NCBI RefSeq assembly: GCF_027744825.2
Contig: NC_071349.1
Location: forward strand, 19,778,501-19,842,500
DNA from: Synchiropus splendidus
Lineage: Eukaryota > Chordata > Actinopteri > Syngnathiformes > Callionymidae
Reading direction: 5' to 3'
Length of the DNA stretch: 64,000 nt
Translations under genes and position numbers: made by a program
Shown: positions 43,104 to 64,000 of the stretch, in pieces
How the letters are laid out: every line of letters starts with the position of its first letter
Position numbering within the stretch: position 1 is the first letter of the stretch
Notes under the pieces: generated by a model
The model's database searches: none
Told to the model about the DNA's origin: nothing
The model's input: the letters and a program-made list of their open reading frames with translations, nothing else

Positions 43104-46100
43104 ATGTCCAAGAGCAAGCGTTGCGAGGCGGTGAGGGTGGTGGCCCGGTGCCGACCCTTCAGCAGCCAGGAGGAGGAGGAGTGCGAGAACATCCTGGAGG
43201 TGGATGACAAGCTGGGCCAGATCACCATTCGGAACCCGAAGGCGCCACCTGATGAGCCCATGAAAGTCTTCACCTTTGACGCAGTTTACGACTGGAACTC
43301 GAGACAGAATGATATTTACGACGATGCTGTGCGACCCCTGGTGGACTCGGTGCTCCAGGGGTTCAACGGGACCATATTGGCTTACGGACAGACTGGGACA
43401 GGTAAAACGTACACCATGCACGGGGTCTCCAGTGACCCCGAGAGACGGGGTGTCGTCCCAAATTCATTCCATCACATATTCACACACATCTCCAGAACTC
43501 AGAAGCAGAAATTTCTGGTGAGGTCATCCTATCTGGAGATCTACCAGGAGGAGATCCGGGATCTTCTCTGCAAGAACAACAACAAGAAGCTGGAACTGAA
43601 GGAGAGCCCCGAGTACGGGGTCTACGTCAAAGACCTGTCCTCAGTGGTGACCAAGAACGCCGCCGAGATCCAGCAGGTGATGAACATCGGGGACCAGTCC
43701 AGATCGGTGGGCTTCACCAAGATGAACGAGCGCAGCTCTCGCTCCCACGCCATCTTCGTCATCACCGTCGAGTGCAGTGAGACAGGTCCGGACGGGGAGG
43801 ACCACATACGGGTCGGAAAGCTGAACATGGTGGACCTGGCCGGAAGCGAACGCCAAAGCAAAACGGGTGCCAAAGGCAAACGCCTGAAGGAAGCCATGAA
43901 GATCAACCTGTCCCTCTCGGCTCTGGGGAACGTCATCTCAGCTCTGGTGGACGGGAGGAGCAGCCATGTGCCGTACAGAGACTCCAAACTGACTCGCCTG
44001 CTTCAGGACTCGCTGGGCGGGAACGCAAAGACCGTCATGATCGCCACGGTGGGACCGTCCCACAAGAACCACGACGAGTCTCTAGCCACGCTGAGGTACG
44101 CATGCCGGGCCAAGAAGATCAAGAACAAGCCTCGGATCAACGAGGATCCCAAAGATGCCCTGCTGAGGGAGTTCCAGGAGGAGATCGCCCGCCTGAAGGC
44201 TCAGCTGGAGGAGCGAGGGCTGCTGGCGAAAGAGCGCAGGAGGAGACGGGACAGCAAGAGGTTGAGCAGAAACATGGCAGGTCTGGAGGAGGACATCTTG
44301 AAAGAGAACCAAGGAGATCATCCGAAAAGTTCAGCCGAGACGGAAGAGGTGAAATATTTCACCAAAGAAGGCAGCGACGTGGAGAAGGCCTTCCAGTATC
44401 GGGAGAGCAAGGGCCGGCTGAAGCACCTGAATGGGAACAGGCTGAGTTTGGTGGAACTACAGTGGGACCCGGATGCTCTTGAGAAGGTCATCGAGAAGTA
44501 CAAGGTATGGATGTGGAGCAGGAGCTGTGGACACAGTCAGCAGTAACTGCATGCCTTTGTTTGAAGGCCATGGAGAGCAAGCTGTTGGAGGGAGGGAAGA
44601 CCATCATCGACCACACCAACGAGCAGCAGAAGATGCTGGAGTTGAAGAGACAAGAGATCGCGGAGCAGGTCGGTGAGATGCGGCTCACCAGAAACACTCC
44701 ACCTTGACCTGCTGCAATGCTGTATCGGCTCTCCTGCTGCCAGCAAGGCTGCAGCTCAGGTGGAGCAGACTGGGAGTGTGACTGTGCAGTGGTCAGTACC
44801 TCGCTACAGAGGTCTGAGGGGGAAAGGGGGGGCTCGCAGGGTCAATCCAAGCTGTAGATGCAGGCCCAATCCTGGAGAATATTGCAGTACTTTGGGCGTT
44901 TTAAGGCCACTATATGAAAATGTATTGACAAAATACTTGGTTATGCTGCAGCATTTGTGATGGTTTGATACTAATATGTGTTCCTTCAGTACACTGGAGT
45001 TATGTTGTTGATTAAGGGAGCAGTTCAAAAAAGAACAATAATTTCATGCACTTAATATTATTAATATTATTTGTGTTATAGGTGATTTTTATTCCCCATA
45101 ATATTATGGCTCTTATAAACAACTGTTGCGGCAGCATTGCGATGTATCTGGGTGGATCGTATCAGCACGCCTGTATCGGGATGCGTATCGCACCGTGGGG
45201 TTCCTGCCGATACATGGCCCGGCTCACATCTCATGTGATGAAGGTGGTTTCATCCTGCAGATTCGACGTGAGCGAGAGATCCAGCAGCAGGTGGTGCTGC
45301 AGGACGAGGAGACTTTAGAAATGAGAGACACCTTCTCTTCCCTGCAGCAGGAGGTGGAGCTGAAGACCAGGAAGCTCAGGAGGGTGAGGACGCCATTCAC
45401 ACGGGAATATTGGGTTCATAAACTGATCCACAGTCTTCTGCAGTTATACGCCAAGCTGCAGATGGTGAAGGCGGAGATGAGGGACGTCGTGGATGAGCAC
45501 GTCGTAACCAGGCAGGAGCTTGAGGAGACCCAGACGGAGCTCACCAGAGAACTGAAGTACAAGTCAGTAGCTCACACACAGTCTTGTCCTGAGGTCATGA
45601 GGCTGGCCACAGCAGATGATCTCATGTTCTGCTCCCAGGTATCTTCTGATTGAGAACTTTATTCCTCCCGAGGAGAAGCGCAAGATCATGAGCAGGCTGC
45701 ACTTTGACATGGAGGAGGACCAGTGGAGACTGCAGCCGGTGATCCCACCAGCAGAGAGGTGCGTCTCCTTCTATTACTTTCACTGTTGCGGGACCACTGT
45801 AAGGTGTCGCCTCAAATCCACAGCCCTTCCTCGACATGAACATTTGTTCTGACTCAGAGTGTTGCTGACATGTATCTTCTGAATGATGATTTTTTGATGG
45901 AATCTCTCTTTAGTTCCCCCCCTCAAGCCAGGAAGAGGCCGCTCTCTGCTGTGGGGTACAAGAGGCCCATCAGCCAATACGCACAGATGGCTGTTGCCAC
46001 GGCGACTGGGGCACCGTATCGATTCCAGGTCAGGATCCAGTATCTCAAAATAGTGGTATGAAAATGTCATGATTGCTGGTGGTGTGAGAATGTGGTCGCC

Positions 46101-46814
46101 ATGGAAACTGTTGATGAGGTAATCTCCTGACTCATCAGGGGGAAAACTATGTTGACGAGGATTTGGATTTGAAATGTGGGTGTGTCCTTTCTGACAGTCA
46201 GAGAATATCATGCTGTTGGAGTTGGACATGTCGCCTCCGACGATGTTCAACTTGAACCTGAAGGGAGCCTTTCTGGAGAGAGCGCCGTGTCCCTGGCTGC
46301 TGCAGGACTTTCTGGGCGCCGTCCCCCCGCGAGAGAGGAACAATTCAACATCCAGAGTCAGGAAATCCAGATCCTGGTGAGAGACCAACGCTGCGTCTAC
46401 TGTCGGTGATGCATCCGATGTCTGATACCGGAGGCTGGGAACAGCAACAGCTGCTGAAGAAGAGGTTTTCAGTTTAATCAAACTGCCGGGAGCAGAGAAA
46501 CAATGTAAAATTGCATTAGTGCAAAAGCTTAAACATATTCCATCATCAATGTCTACATTAAATATGGCAGAGAATATGACTTAGATGCTCCAAGCCAACC
46601 CTCTGCAGCAGCGCCACCTGTGTCTCAGCTGAGTATTTCTACTGTGTCATTCAGAAACTCACATTCAGACCGTTCGCTCTGCAGGTATCAAGCAACGAGA
46701 TCAGCATCTGTCTCTTCATCATCCCCATCGACCACATCTGGATCTCACGCTCACAGACAGAGGCCATCGTCCGCCGCTTACATCCAACAGGACCCGATGC
46801 AGACGGACCCCTGA
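43104..46814 (+). CDS. kif3c: Kinesin-like protein KIF3C (kinesin-2 motor)
   Basis: Plus-end-directed microtubule motor subunit of the heteromeric kinesin-2 family. The joined CDS gives 762 aa (mammalian KIF3C about 793). The motor domain (about 10-370) has the P-loop GQTGTGKT (95-102), switch [10 protein letters not shown] and switch II DLAGSER, followed by the neck phrase [30 protein letters not shown] coiled coil follows ([20 protein letters not shown] ... [21 protein letters not shown]), then the tail [13 protein letters not shown] and [13 protein letters not shown]. The distal tail [10 protein letters not shown] matches KIF3C and not KIF3B, and linkage to asxl2 and hadha supports this. 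The Gly/Ser-rich motor insert of mammalian KIF3C is absent. First exon is unusually large (1,401 nt coding). Confidence 0.93.
43104..46814 (+). other. kif3c: kif3c coding exon map (8 exons)
   Basis: Coding exons: 43104-44504, 44567-44668, 45261-45383, 45444-45562, 45639-45758, 45914-46028, 46198-46376, 46685-46814; 2,289 nt with stop, frame kept. The exon 2 donor is GTCGGT at 44,669, with a stronger-looking GTGAGA at 44,673 that would shift the frame. Exon 7 would stop at once if its donor (GTGAGA at 46,377) were not used; exon 8 supplies a 43-residue Ser-rich C-terminus like that of mammalian KIF3C. Intron 2 (44,669-45,260) and intron 7 (46,377-46,684) hold nothing recognised. Confidence 0.9.
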
Positions 46815-47933
46815 CGCCGCCCGATAGTGTCCGACCGTAGTATAGCGCAGACGCCGCACCGTTCGTGATGTGAAAGTGGCTGTTCAGGCTTTAACATGGT
46901 GCAACTGCCAGAGTTAATAAGTTCTCCCAGTCAATGTAACGCGCAGCACACTTGGTTTAACCGTTTGGGCAGCTCATTCGTCTTACATTAATAATGATCA
47001 ACAGCTTCTCCGCTGACTCAAACTTCCCTTTTGTTAGAGAAATAACTTATTCTTCTTGTCATCACCTGCTTTGGAATGAGTTTTGAAAAATACATGAAAA
47101 GTTACCACTTAAAAAGATAGACAGTATATAAATCCATCTCTGGCAGAAATGCCAAATAATGAGACCAAACCTATGCAAAATCAGCTTTGTAGCTTGTTTA
47201 CAGTTGCTAGTCAGGTTTTAGTCACATAGTTTTACATTGCTAAATACACATGCTTGTAAACTACAGACTATAGCGTAGTCTGTGTTCATCATTATCCGCA
47301 TGCTGCTTTTTTATTCATTTGTCATGATGAGTCAAACTGCTCCAGTGACTAGGCAGGTGTGATACAACAGCAACAAAAGGCTCCAGCTTCTCAGCTTCTG
47401 TTAAACTAGGTGTGTTGCACGTGTTGTGCATTTGCTTTTAAAGAGGCAGACTGGGCTTGTGCTTGCATTTTTTAAACATTGTTTGCCGACTTGAAGACTG
47501 AAGCGTCAAGTTCCAGTCCATTGATTTCTTCTTAAACTGAGCATGCTAGATGAATTCATTTCCTTCAGTGGCACTTGTCTGTCTGTGTGGCACAGCTGTA
47601 GTTATTTGAGGGCCCCAGATCACCCACAGTGTCACAGTGTCACAGTCCTCTTGTGGGGTTACCAAAGAGCGCACAGAGAGCTGGAGACAGACAACACCAC
47701 CCGCCGTGAAATGTAGGACAATAGACAGGTAAACAGTGACTTCTCAATTTGCAGCTGGCATCCAGGAGTTACCCAGTTGATGGCTGGTCTGGATCGACAG
47801 ACAAACGCTTGAACCGGACCGTGAATGGTTTTTGCTATGTTTTGATGATGTAAATAAGAAGCTCAAATCTGCTTGCAGTGAACGTTTTTGATTAGCTGCC
47901 TTATTTTCCCATGCTCACACACTCAAAAATAAA
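46815..47933 (+). other. kif3c: kif3c 3' UTR ending at AATAAA (47,928-47,933)
   Basis: About 1.1 kb of non-coding sequence between the kif3c stop codon and a canonical AATAAA followed by a T/G-containing stretch. No other gene lies between. The asxl2 promoter starts within 100 bp of the signal. Confidence 0.65.
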
Positions 47934-48011
47934 GTGCCAGTGGTCGACGTATCCGCGTGGTGGGACGCGTTCCTGCCGGGAAACCTGCAGCCGGAACGGT
48001 GACACGCTCAT

Positions 48012-48059
48012 GTACAGTAAGGTGACGTCGCCGGCGGTCACGTGACCCCGTACAGTAAG
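48012..48059 (+). promoter_or_regulatory. asxl2: asxl2 promoter: CLEAR/E-box palindrome with flanking direct repeats
   Basis: GGTCACGTGACC at 48,036-48,047 is a perfect 12-bp palindrome containing GTCACGTGAC, the consensus of TFEB/TFE3 CLEAR sites and a strong USF E-box. It is preceded by a near-CRE, TGACGTCG (48,023-48,030). The 10-mer GTACAGTAAG occurs on both sides (48,012-48,021 and 48,050-48,059). All lie about 100-140 bp before the asxl2 start codon, in a GC-rich region without a TATA box. Confidence 0.6.
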
Positions 48060-48150
48060 TCCAACATGGCAGATGGAGTAGGTCTTACGCGGTAACTAAT
48101 GCTAAACATTGGACGGCAACACGATAGACCAACACTATCCCGCAGCTACG

Positions 48151-58862
<10,712 letters not shown>

Positions 58863-60620
58863 TGACGACGACGACGTCGACGTCTCCTCATAGAACCTGC
58901 CTCGGATCGTACAACCAGCCTTTGACACCAGCAGACGTCAAACCAGACTGCAATAACCAACCACCCCGACGTGAGTCTCACCGCATCCTCCCAGGTTTCC
59001 AACCACTGTGCTCCGTTTGTCGTCGCCACCGTGTGGTCGGGGATGAAACAGCCGATCCGACGTGTTGTCAAAAAACTCGTGCAATTTTGTTTGTTGCCAC
59101 TCAATCTGACAGTGATGGCGCTAGAGTTCTGTGATCTATTTTTTTAACTATAAATCAGTCAGTAGTTGTTTTATTTTTCAACTGAGAAGATTGAATGTTG
59201 CTATTTTTGTAGAGCATCAAAGAAGCCACGACTGTTGCTGTTTGTAGCCTGACACCCTTTAGGACCGGGCCCAGCCTGTCGGCGAGGATGGCGCCGCCGA
59301 CCATAATTTGTGGAGAACCTCTTGTGGCAGGGCGATGCTCCTCAAGGTGAATATTTTCTATACAAGTGTACATTGTATAACCGAGCACTCTCAGATTGAT
59401 GACCTTGCTTGAGCCTGGGAATGAAACTTTGTAAAGAATTAGCCGAGGATGCACCTTCAGTGATGCACTTAAACACCTGGATATAAATGTATATATGAAT
59501 ATGAATGCTGATATTATATTTACCACTGCCCAGGTCATGGTCTTAGTCAGTATCACTTTAACCCCCTCGCGCCTTTTTCGTCTTTAAAGAAGTGCTTTGG
59601 CACTAAGAAGCTCCTGAAATGAAACTTTTTAGAAAAGAAAAACATCTTCACTTCCTCCTAGAGGCTTTTGTTTTTGGTCTGTAACTTGGCCCCATTGTAT
59701 TGACAGTGAGACCAGGAATAGATGATTAAATGTTCCGGATGGTCTGGATGCACAGATATCTTTCAAATCATTTCTTTGGCTGCAGCCTGTCACCTTCAGG
59801 ACGGTCCTCACAGAACACAATCAAATCAATCAAACCACCTCTGTGAGAAAACCTCTAGTAAGAGTCTGCACTTTCCAAGTGCTGTTCTAGTATGTTTATT
59901 TTTACAATAGTGTCCAAATATATAACGTTGTGATGCCCTGAGTCACTAGTGATGCATACGATACAGAATTGCATCAAACGGAAAAAGCCAAAGTCCCATG
60001 TTCTGTTTCTTCTCCTGCACTCGATGAAACTGTAATATATTTGATTAATATATTTTCTTTTAGAAAGTTAGATTTTTGTTTTGTTCTGAAAGTCAACAGG
60101 GTAATCAGAGAATATATCGACTGTCAGATGTGATTTGTTGTCATTCACTCCATGTTCCCCGACATGAAAAAAGACAAAGCACTGCTTTTCGTCAGTGGAC
60201 ACTTCCAAGTCCTTCTTTTGTTATAAATGGGGCTCTATTTTTGCTCTGCATGGGGTTTGGGATCTGCAATATATGACACAGAGCGTTTCTATCCAGTTGT
60301 TGCACAAACAGACTTCCTATTTATTTCACTGTGATGCTGTCTTTCCTATTGCACATGTGTGTGGATTTGATTTTTTTTTTAGAAACTTAGCCTTAAAGGC
60401 AGCTGAACAATGTTGATAGATTCGAACCAGTCAGGTAGTTCATCCCTGCTCCCATCGGTGTTCCTCTCCCTCTGCCTGTGTGTGCTTGTCATCACCCAGT
60501 CGATCTGTCTGAAATGTCTACATTTGAACTCAGAGTGAATGTAATATAAGAATGAACACTTGTAAAATATTTTATCAAAAGCGATAGACTATTATGAATA
60601 AATCATGGAATTACTCGACA
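58863..60620 (+). other. asxl2: asxl2 3' UTR with AATAAA at 60,597-60,602
   Basis: About 1.74 kb of AT-rich non-coding sequence following the stop codon, ending at a canonical poly(A) signal. Long 3' UTRs are usual for ASXL genes. Short T-rich and AU-rich patches occur; no open frame of note. Confidence 0.6.
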
Positions 60621-61150
60621 CATGTTTTCTGGACTTTATGAGGACGCGCAGATATGAAGGTGTATTTTTGAAAGACCGCTGCTGTACAGCTTCACGGCAA
60701 CAAGGTTCGGTTACCACACCACACCACACCAAGTTTGTTTATAAAGCAGTAAAAAAGCAATGCGAGATTGTCACCAAGTGCTGTACCGCAGTAAAAACAG
60801 GAACAGAAAAGAAAAAAAGACATTAAAGACAATGCATACATAAAGTTAAAACGGGGCAGACAGACAGTGAAAAAACATGTGTAAATACAAGTTGACAGTC
60901 GTTTACCATAACAGCAATGAATCGTGTGGTCACCAGGAAGGTCGAAAATGTCTCGAGTGTTGGTTTAAAAAACCCGCCTTTTCCGTGTGAACGCCATTGT
61001 ACTGGCGCGTATCGTTTTCAACGACGCCGACCTTTGTCCCCGCTGAACGCTTCCGCTCGCCAAGTCGCTCATTCGGGGCTCCTGTCACGTCGAGTTCTGC
61101 CTCTCGGCTGCGGCTCCAGCAGCGCCGTCAGCACTCATAGTAGCTGCGCT
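60621..61150. other. Intergenic asxl2/dtnb
   Basis: AT-rich to about 60,950, then increasingly GC- and CpG-rich. No gene recognised. Confidence 0.6.
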
Positions 61151-61381
61151 CCTTTAAACGGCGCACATGCGTGAACGAGTGGAGTAGGTGGTCGCGCGTG
61201 GCCGCTGTGCGCATGCGCGCCCCAGCGTCCTCCACCGCCGTGGATGCCGAGCCGAGCGTCTCTACGTGCGGCTACAACCGCAGAGGCTGAATGAGACGAG
61301 CCCGGGGCTTGGGACACGACGAGCCGCTTCTGGCCGCTCGGACAGCTGTGAGGTCGGCGGGCTGGTGTGGAACCATCGCGG
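61150..61381 (+). promoter_or_regulatory. dtnb: dtnb CpG-island promoter with NRF1-type palindrome; probable leader exon 1
   Basis: GC/CpG-rich, no TATA box. TGCGCATGCGC at 61,208-61,218 matches the palindromic NRF1 consensus. A consensus donor, GCGG then GTGAGT at 61,382, could end a non-coding first exon starting near 61,180-61,250. The long frames on both strands here reflect high GC content. Confidence 0.5.
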
Positions 61382-62841
61382 GTGAGTGCGCGTCCTCGGA
61401 CGGCGCTGATGCTGTGGACGCAGCCTTCCTCTGCGAGCAGGAGGCCAGTTCCTGCCTCCTGTGCGCCTCCGAACCTGCGTCGACCCGCCTCGGTTCTGCC
61501 TCCGACATGACACCGAACCCCGCGAGCGAGCATCACGACGCGCATCACGTCGATGTTGCGGAAATACGCGGGTGGTTTTGCAATATGGCTGCGTCTCCTT
61601 CCCAGCGAGACGCGGAGAGGCACTGCAGCATCTCTGTCCTGATGTGATGCCGTCACCGGCTGCGGGCTGCAGCCAACCAGCGCCTCCGACCCAACACACC
61701 TTTGCCAGCAAACCACCACCGTCTTCCCCTCATGTATTAGCGAGAAGCTGCCTCTTCCGTCCTCGCGAAGCAGGGTCGGTGTTGGAGCTCGTGCTCCTCA
61801 CTTCAGATGCTCCTCTGCACTCAGCGCGTTTACGCTCCACAGTGCGGTTCTGAGCTTCTGGCTCTGGATTAAAGCCGGATGTTCGACGTGTTTGCTAGGG
61901 TCACGACACATTCCCAAGGCAGAGTCCTCCTCGCGCTCCACTTCACCAATGGCAGGACAAAGCCATTGGCTGCTCCAACCAGCAGTCAACATCTCCTCCA
62001 TCCTCCTGTCTCCTCTCAAGGAGTCCTCGTGTTTTTTACGCTGGAGTGTGTGAGGTGACCACTGTTTTCTGCTCTCTGAGTGGACTCCAGCTTGGGAACC
62101 TTCAGATGGAACTGGCTCCACTCTAACAGCAGTTATTCGTGCACACGTGCCTGGTGTTTATACGCTTCCCGCGGCTTGTTGCGACTCCTGTCAAAGTGAT
62201 GCTCATGTAACAGATTTATCAGCTCATTTTCATTATGGAACAAAATCACCAGGAATATTTTAAGACCTTGAAAATATCTGCCTAAAACCGTTGTACATTT
62301 CCAGATGCGTTTGTTTGATTTCAAACCAGCAAATCTGTGGTGTGTGAATGTGCTCTTGAGGTGGTGTGTGTGCGCACCTGGTCTGACTCCGGCTCCGGCT
62401 AAGTTCACGCACTCAGGTTTCCTCCCACGGTCCTGGTACAGACAGGCCGTATTGCCTTTGAGACAGGAAGGCACAACAGTGAAACTGGACGCTCGTCGTC
62501 TGCGCTAACACCAACTAGCCATGCTAGTAGCTAGTCAGGCTCTTGGAAGTTTTCTGCTGCAAACGTTGACGACAGGAGCATGATTCCGCCTCATAGTTTT
62601 TGAAACAATGAGGCCTCAGCATTTGAACTGAATCTGATTCAGCTAGTGTTTGCCTTGCTCAGGGGCAGCGGGCAGGGGAAGTGCGGGAGCGTGGCGTCTG
62701 TCTTCTGTCAGGCTCCGCCCATCAGCGGCTCCCTCCTGAGAACACTCCTGCCACCAGCGTCCAGCCTGAGCCTCCTGCTGCGGCACGGTCTCGGGTCCTG
62801 CTCCGTGTTTCTGACCAATAACAGCCTGTGTTTTCCTGCAG

Positions 62842-62882
62842 GGTCGACTCCTTGACTCGGTCGGACCTTCAGCTAGCCACAG
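62842..62882 (+). other. dtnb: Probable 41-nt non-coding leader exon of dtnb
   Basis: Flanked by a good acceptor (tgttttcctgcag, ending 62,841) and a donor (GTAACT at 62,883). It lacks a start codon. It sits between the CpG-island promoter and the first coding exon, as expected for a 5' UTR exon. No other evidence for its use. Confidence 0.4.
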
Positions 62883-63289
62883 GTAACTATGGAGCTCGTC
62901 TGAATCCAGCCTCAGAGCTGCATATTTGATGAGTATTTTTTCAATAATTCAACCGTTTCTCAATTATTCAGTTCATAGAAGATAGTTGTCGAGTGAAAGT
63001 TGGCATTAAGAAAAAAATACCAACCCTCCTCTTTATCCTCCTCCGTCATCTTGGCTTGAAATGAAATGTGAACTGACCAGGAACTACATCTCCCACGATG
63101 CATGTTGATTTAATGGCCGCCACTGGAAAGACCAGTGGTTTCTTGGCGGTAAAGAAAGACCTGCTGAACGTCGCTTCATCTGATGTGTGATGTTGGAGAG
63201 TGGATGGAGGGGGAGAGCCCTGGGGCTCGTGGGAGCCGAGGCCTGGGCTGGTGTTTCCTCAGGTGTCCTGTTGTGTGATGTGCCGCAGA

Positions 63290-63808
63290 ATGATCGAGGA
63301 AGGCAGCAAGCGAGGGAAGGCCATGGTGGAGAAGAGGCAGCTCTTCATGGAGATGAGTGAGTGGAGCAGAGCCAGAGTGGAGGCCCGTCTGGCGGCTCAC
63401 CCTTCCTGTGTCCATGTGAATGTCCGTGCAGGGGCGCAGAACTTCGACGTCATCAGGCTCTCCACCTACAGGACGGCCTGCAAACTGCGCTTCGTGCAGA
63501 AGAGATGCAACCGTAAGCTGGACCCTCAGAACAAACAAAGACACGGCGCTCGCCTCTGCTCCGCTTTGATCCGCCTTGACTGCCGCCCTTGCAGTGCACC
63601 TGGTGGACGTCTGGAACATGATCGAAGCCTTTCGTGACAACGGCCTCAACACCCTGGATCACGGCGCTGAGATCAACGTGTCGCGGCTGGAGACCATCCT
63701 GTCTTCCATCTACTACCAGCTCAACAAGCGGCTGCCCACCACCCACCAGATCAACGTGGAGCAGTCCATCGGCCTGCTGCTCAACTTCATGGTGGCCACC
63801 TACGACAG
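63290..63808 (+). CDS. dtnb: Dystrobrevin beta, N-terminal part (continues past the window)
   Basis: Cytoplasmic scaffold of the dystrophin-associated complex that binds dystrophin and syntrophins. Three coding exons are present: 63290-63356, 63432-63512 and 63595-63808. They encode [42 protein letters not shown] and the EF-hand-region phrase [20 protein letters not shown], with [21 protein letters not shown] at the end. Close match to mammalian DTNB. Linkage to asxl2 favours DTNB over DTNA. The first coding exon probably begins at 63,263 (acceptor tttcctcag) or 63,289. The ZZ finger and coiled coils must lie beyond base 64,000. About 121 codons are seen, with no disruption. Confidence 0.93.
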
Positions 63809-64000
63809 GTAGGACGCCCTTCTCCTGCTGGATCCACTGCTCGTGTGCGCCACCCGCCGGTGGAGCTTTGCTCAAGGCTCTCGGTTCACTCCAGTGCACG
63901 AGGCTGGGCGAACCTTCACAGGAGGTCCAATTAAAATGATTTTTTTTTAAATAAATGTTGTGAAAGAACGAATCCTAAAAGCAAAACTCTTATTTTAGAG

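Noticed and set aside
46377..46382. Premature stop TGA directly after kif3c RKSRSW
   Set aside because: The TGA overlaps a consensus donor (GTGAGA at 46,377). Splicing to 46,685 restores a tryptophan codon and a KIF3C-like C-terminus.
61135..61719. 194-codon minus-strand frame and overlapping plus-strand frames
   Set aside because: Stop codons are rare in this CpG-rich promoter. Both strands are open at once and no domain is present.

Overview
The window is vertebrate nuclear DNA, almost certainly from a ray-finned (teleost) fish. The genes are intron-split with vertebrate splice sites. The proteins are close to human orthologues. The repeats are of fish type: decayed Rex1-like and other LINE 3' ends, a telomere-like 'GTGGGGACC' interspersed repeat and long (AC)n tracts. 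Nothing bacterial, viral or plasmid-like is present, and no operon or CRISPR array was seen.

Layout: (1) 1-21,040 is a gene desert with dispersed repeats, LINE fragments, a 33-unit 48-bp minisatellite (16,141-17,676) and several non-repetitive blocks that look like candidate conserved non-coding DNA. (2) 21,704-34,652, minus strand: complete rps6ka5 (MSK1 kinase), 17 coding exons, 803 aa. (3) 36,303-41,737, plus: complete hadha (mitochondrial trifunctional protein alpha), 20 coding exons, 763 aa. (4) 43,104-46,814, plus: complete kif3c (kinesin-2 motor), 8 coding exons, 762 aa. (5) 48,151-58,862, plus: complete asxl2 (Polycomb-associated BAP1 cofactor), 12 coding exons plus a probable 3-nt microexon, 1,085 or 1,086 aa. 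(6) 63,290 to beyond the window, plus: the first three coding exons of dtnb (beta-dystrobrevin), with likely non-coding leader exons upstream.

From general knowledge, HADHA, KIF3C, ASXL2 and DTNB are linked on human 2p23, so the right half is a conserved syntenic block. RPS6KA5 lies on human chromosome 14, so its head-to-head position next to hadha is a rearrangement relative to mammals. The five genes do not form one pathway. They are a nuclear stress kinase, a beta-oxidation enzyme, a microtubule motor, a chromatin regulator and a membrane-cytoskeleton scaffold. I joined every exon by hand: frame is kept across all junctions of the four complete genes and no disabling mutation was seen. The most interesting observations are the asxl2 3-nt microexon, the clustered weak GTC-type splice donors (one with a frameshifting competitor 4 nt away in kif3c), the palindromic CLEAR/E-box promoter of asxl2 squeezed against the kif3c poly(A) site, the kif3c upstream ORF, an unidentified dispersed repeat family, and the minisatellite's 8-bp-deleted unit class. 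I found no wholly new biological system.
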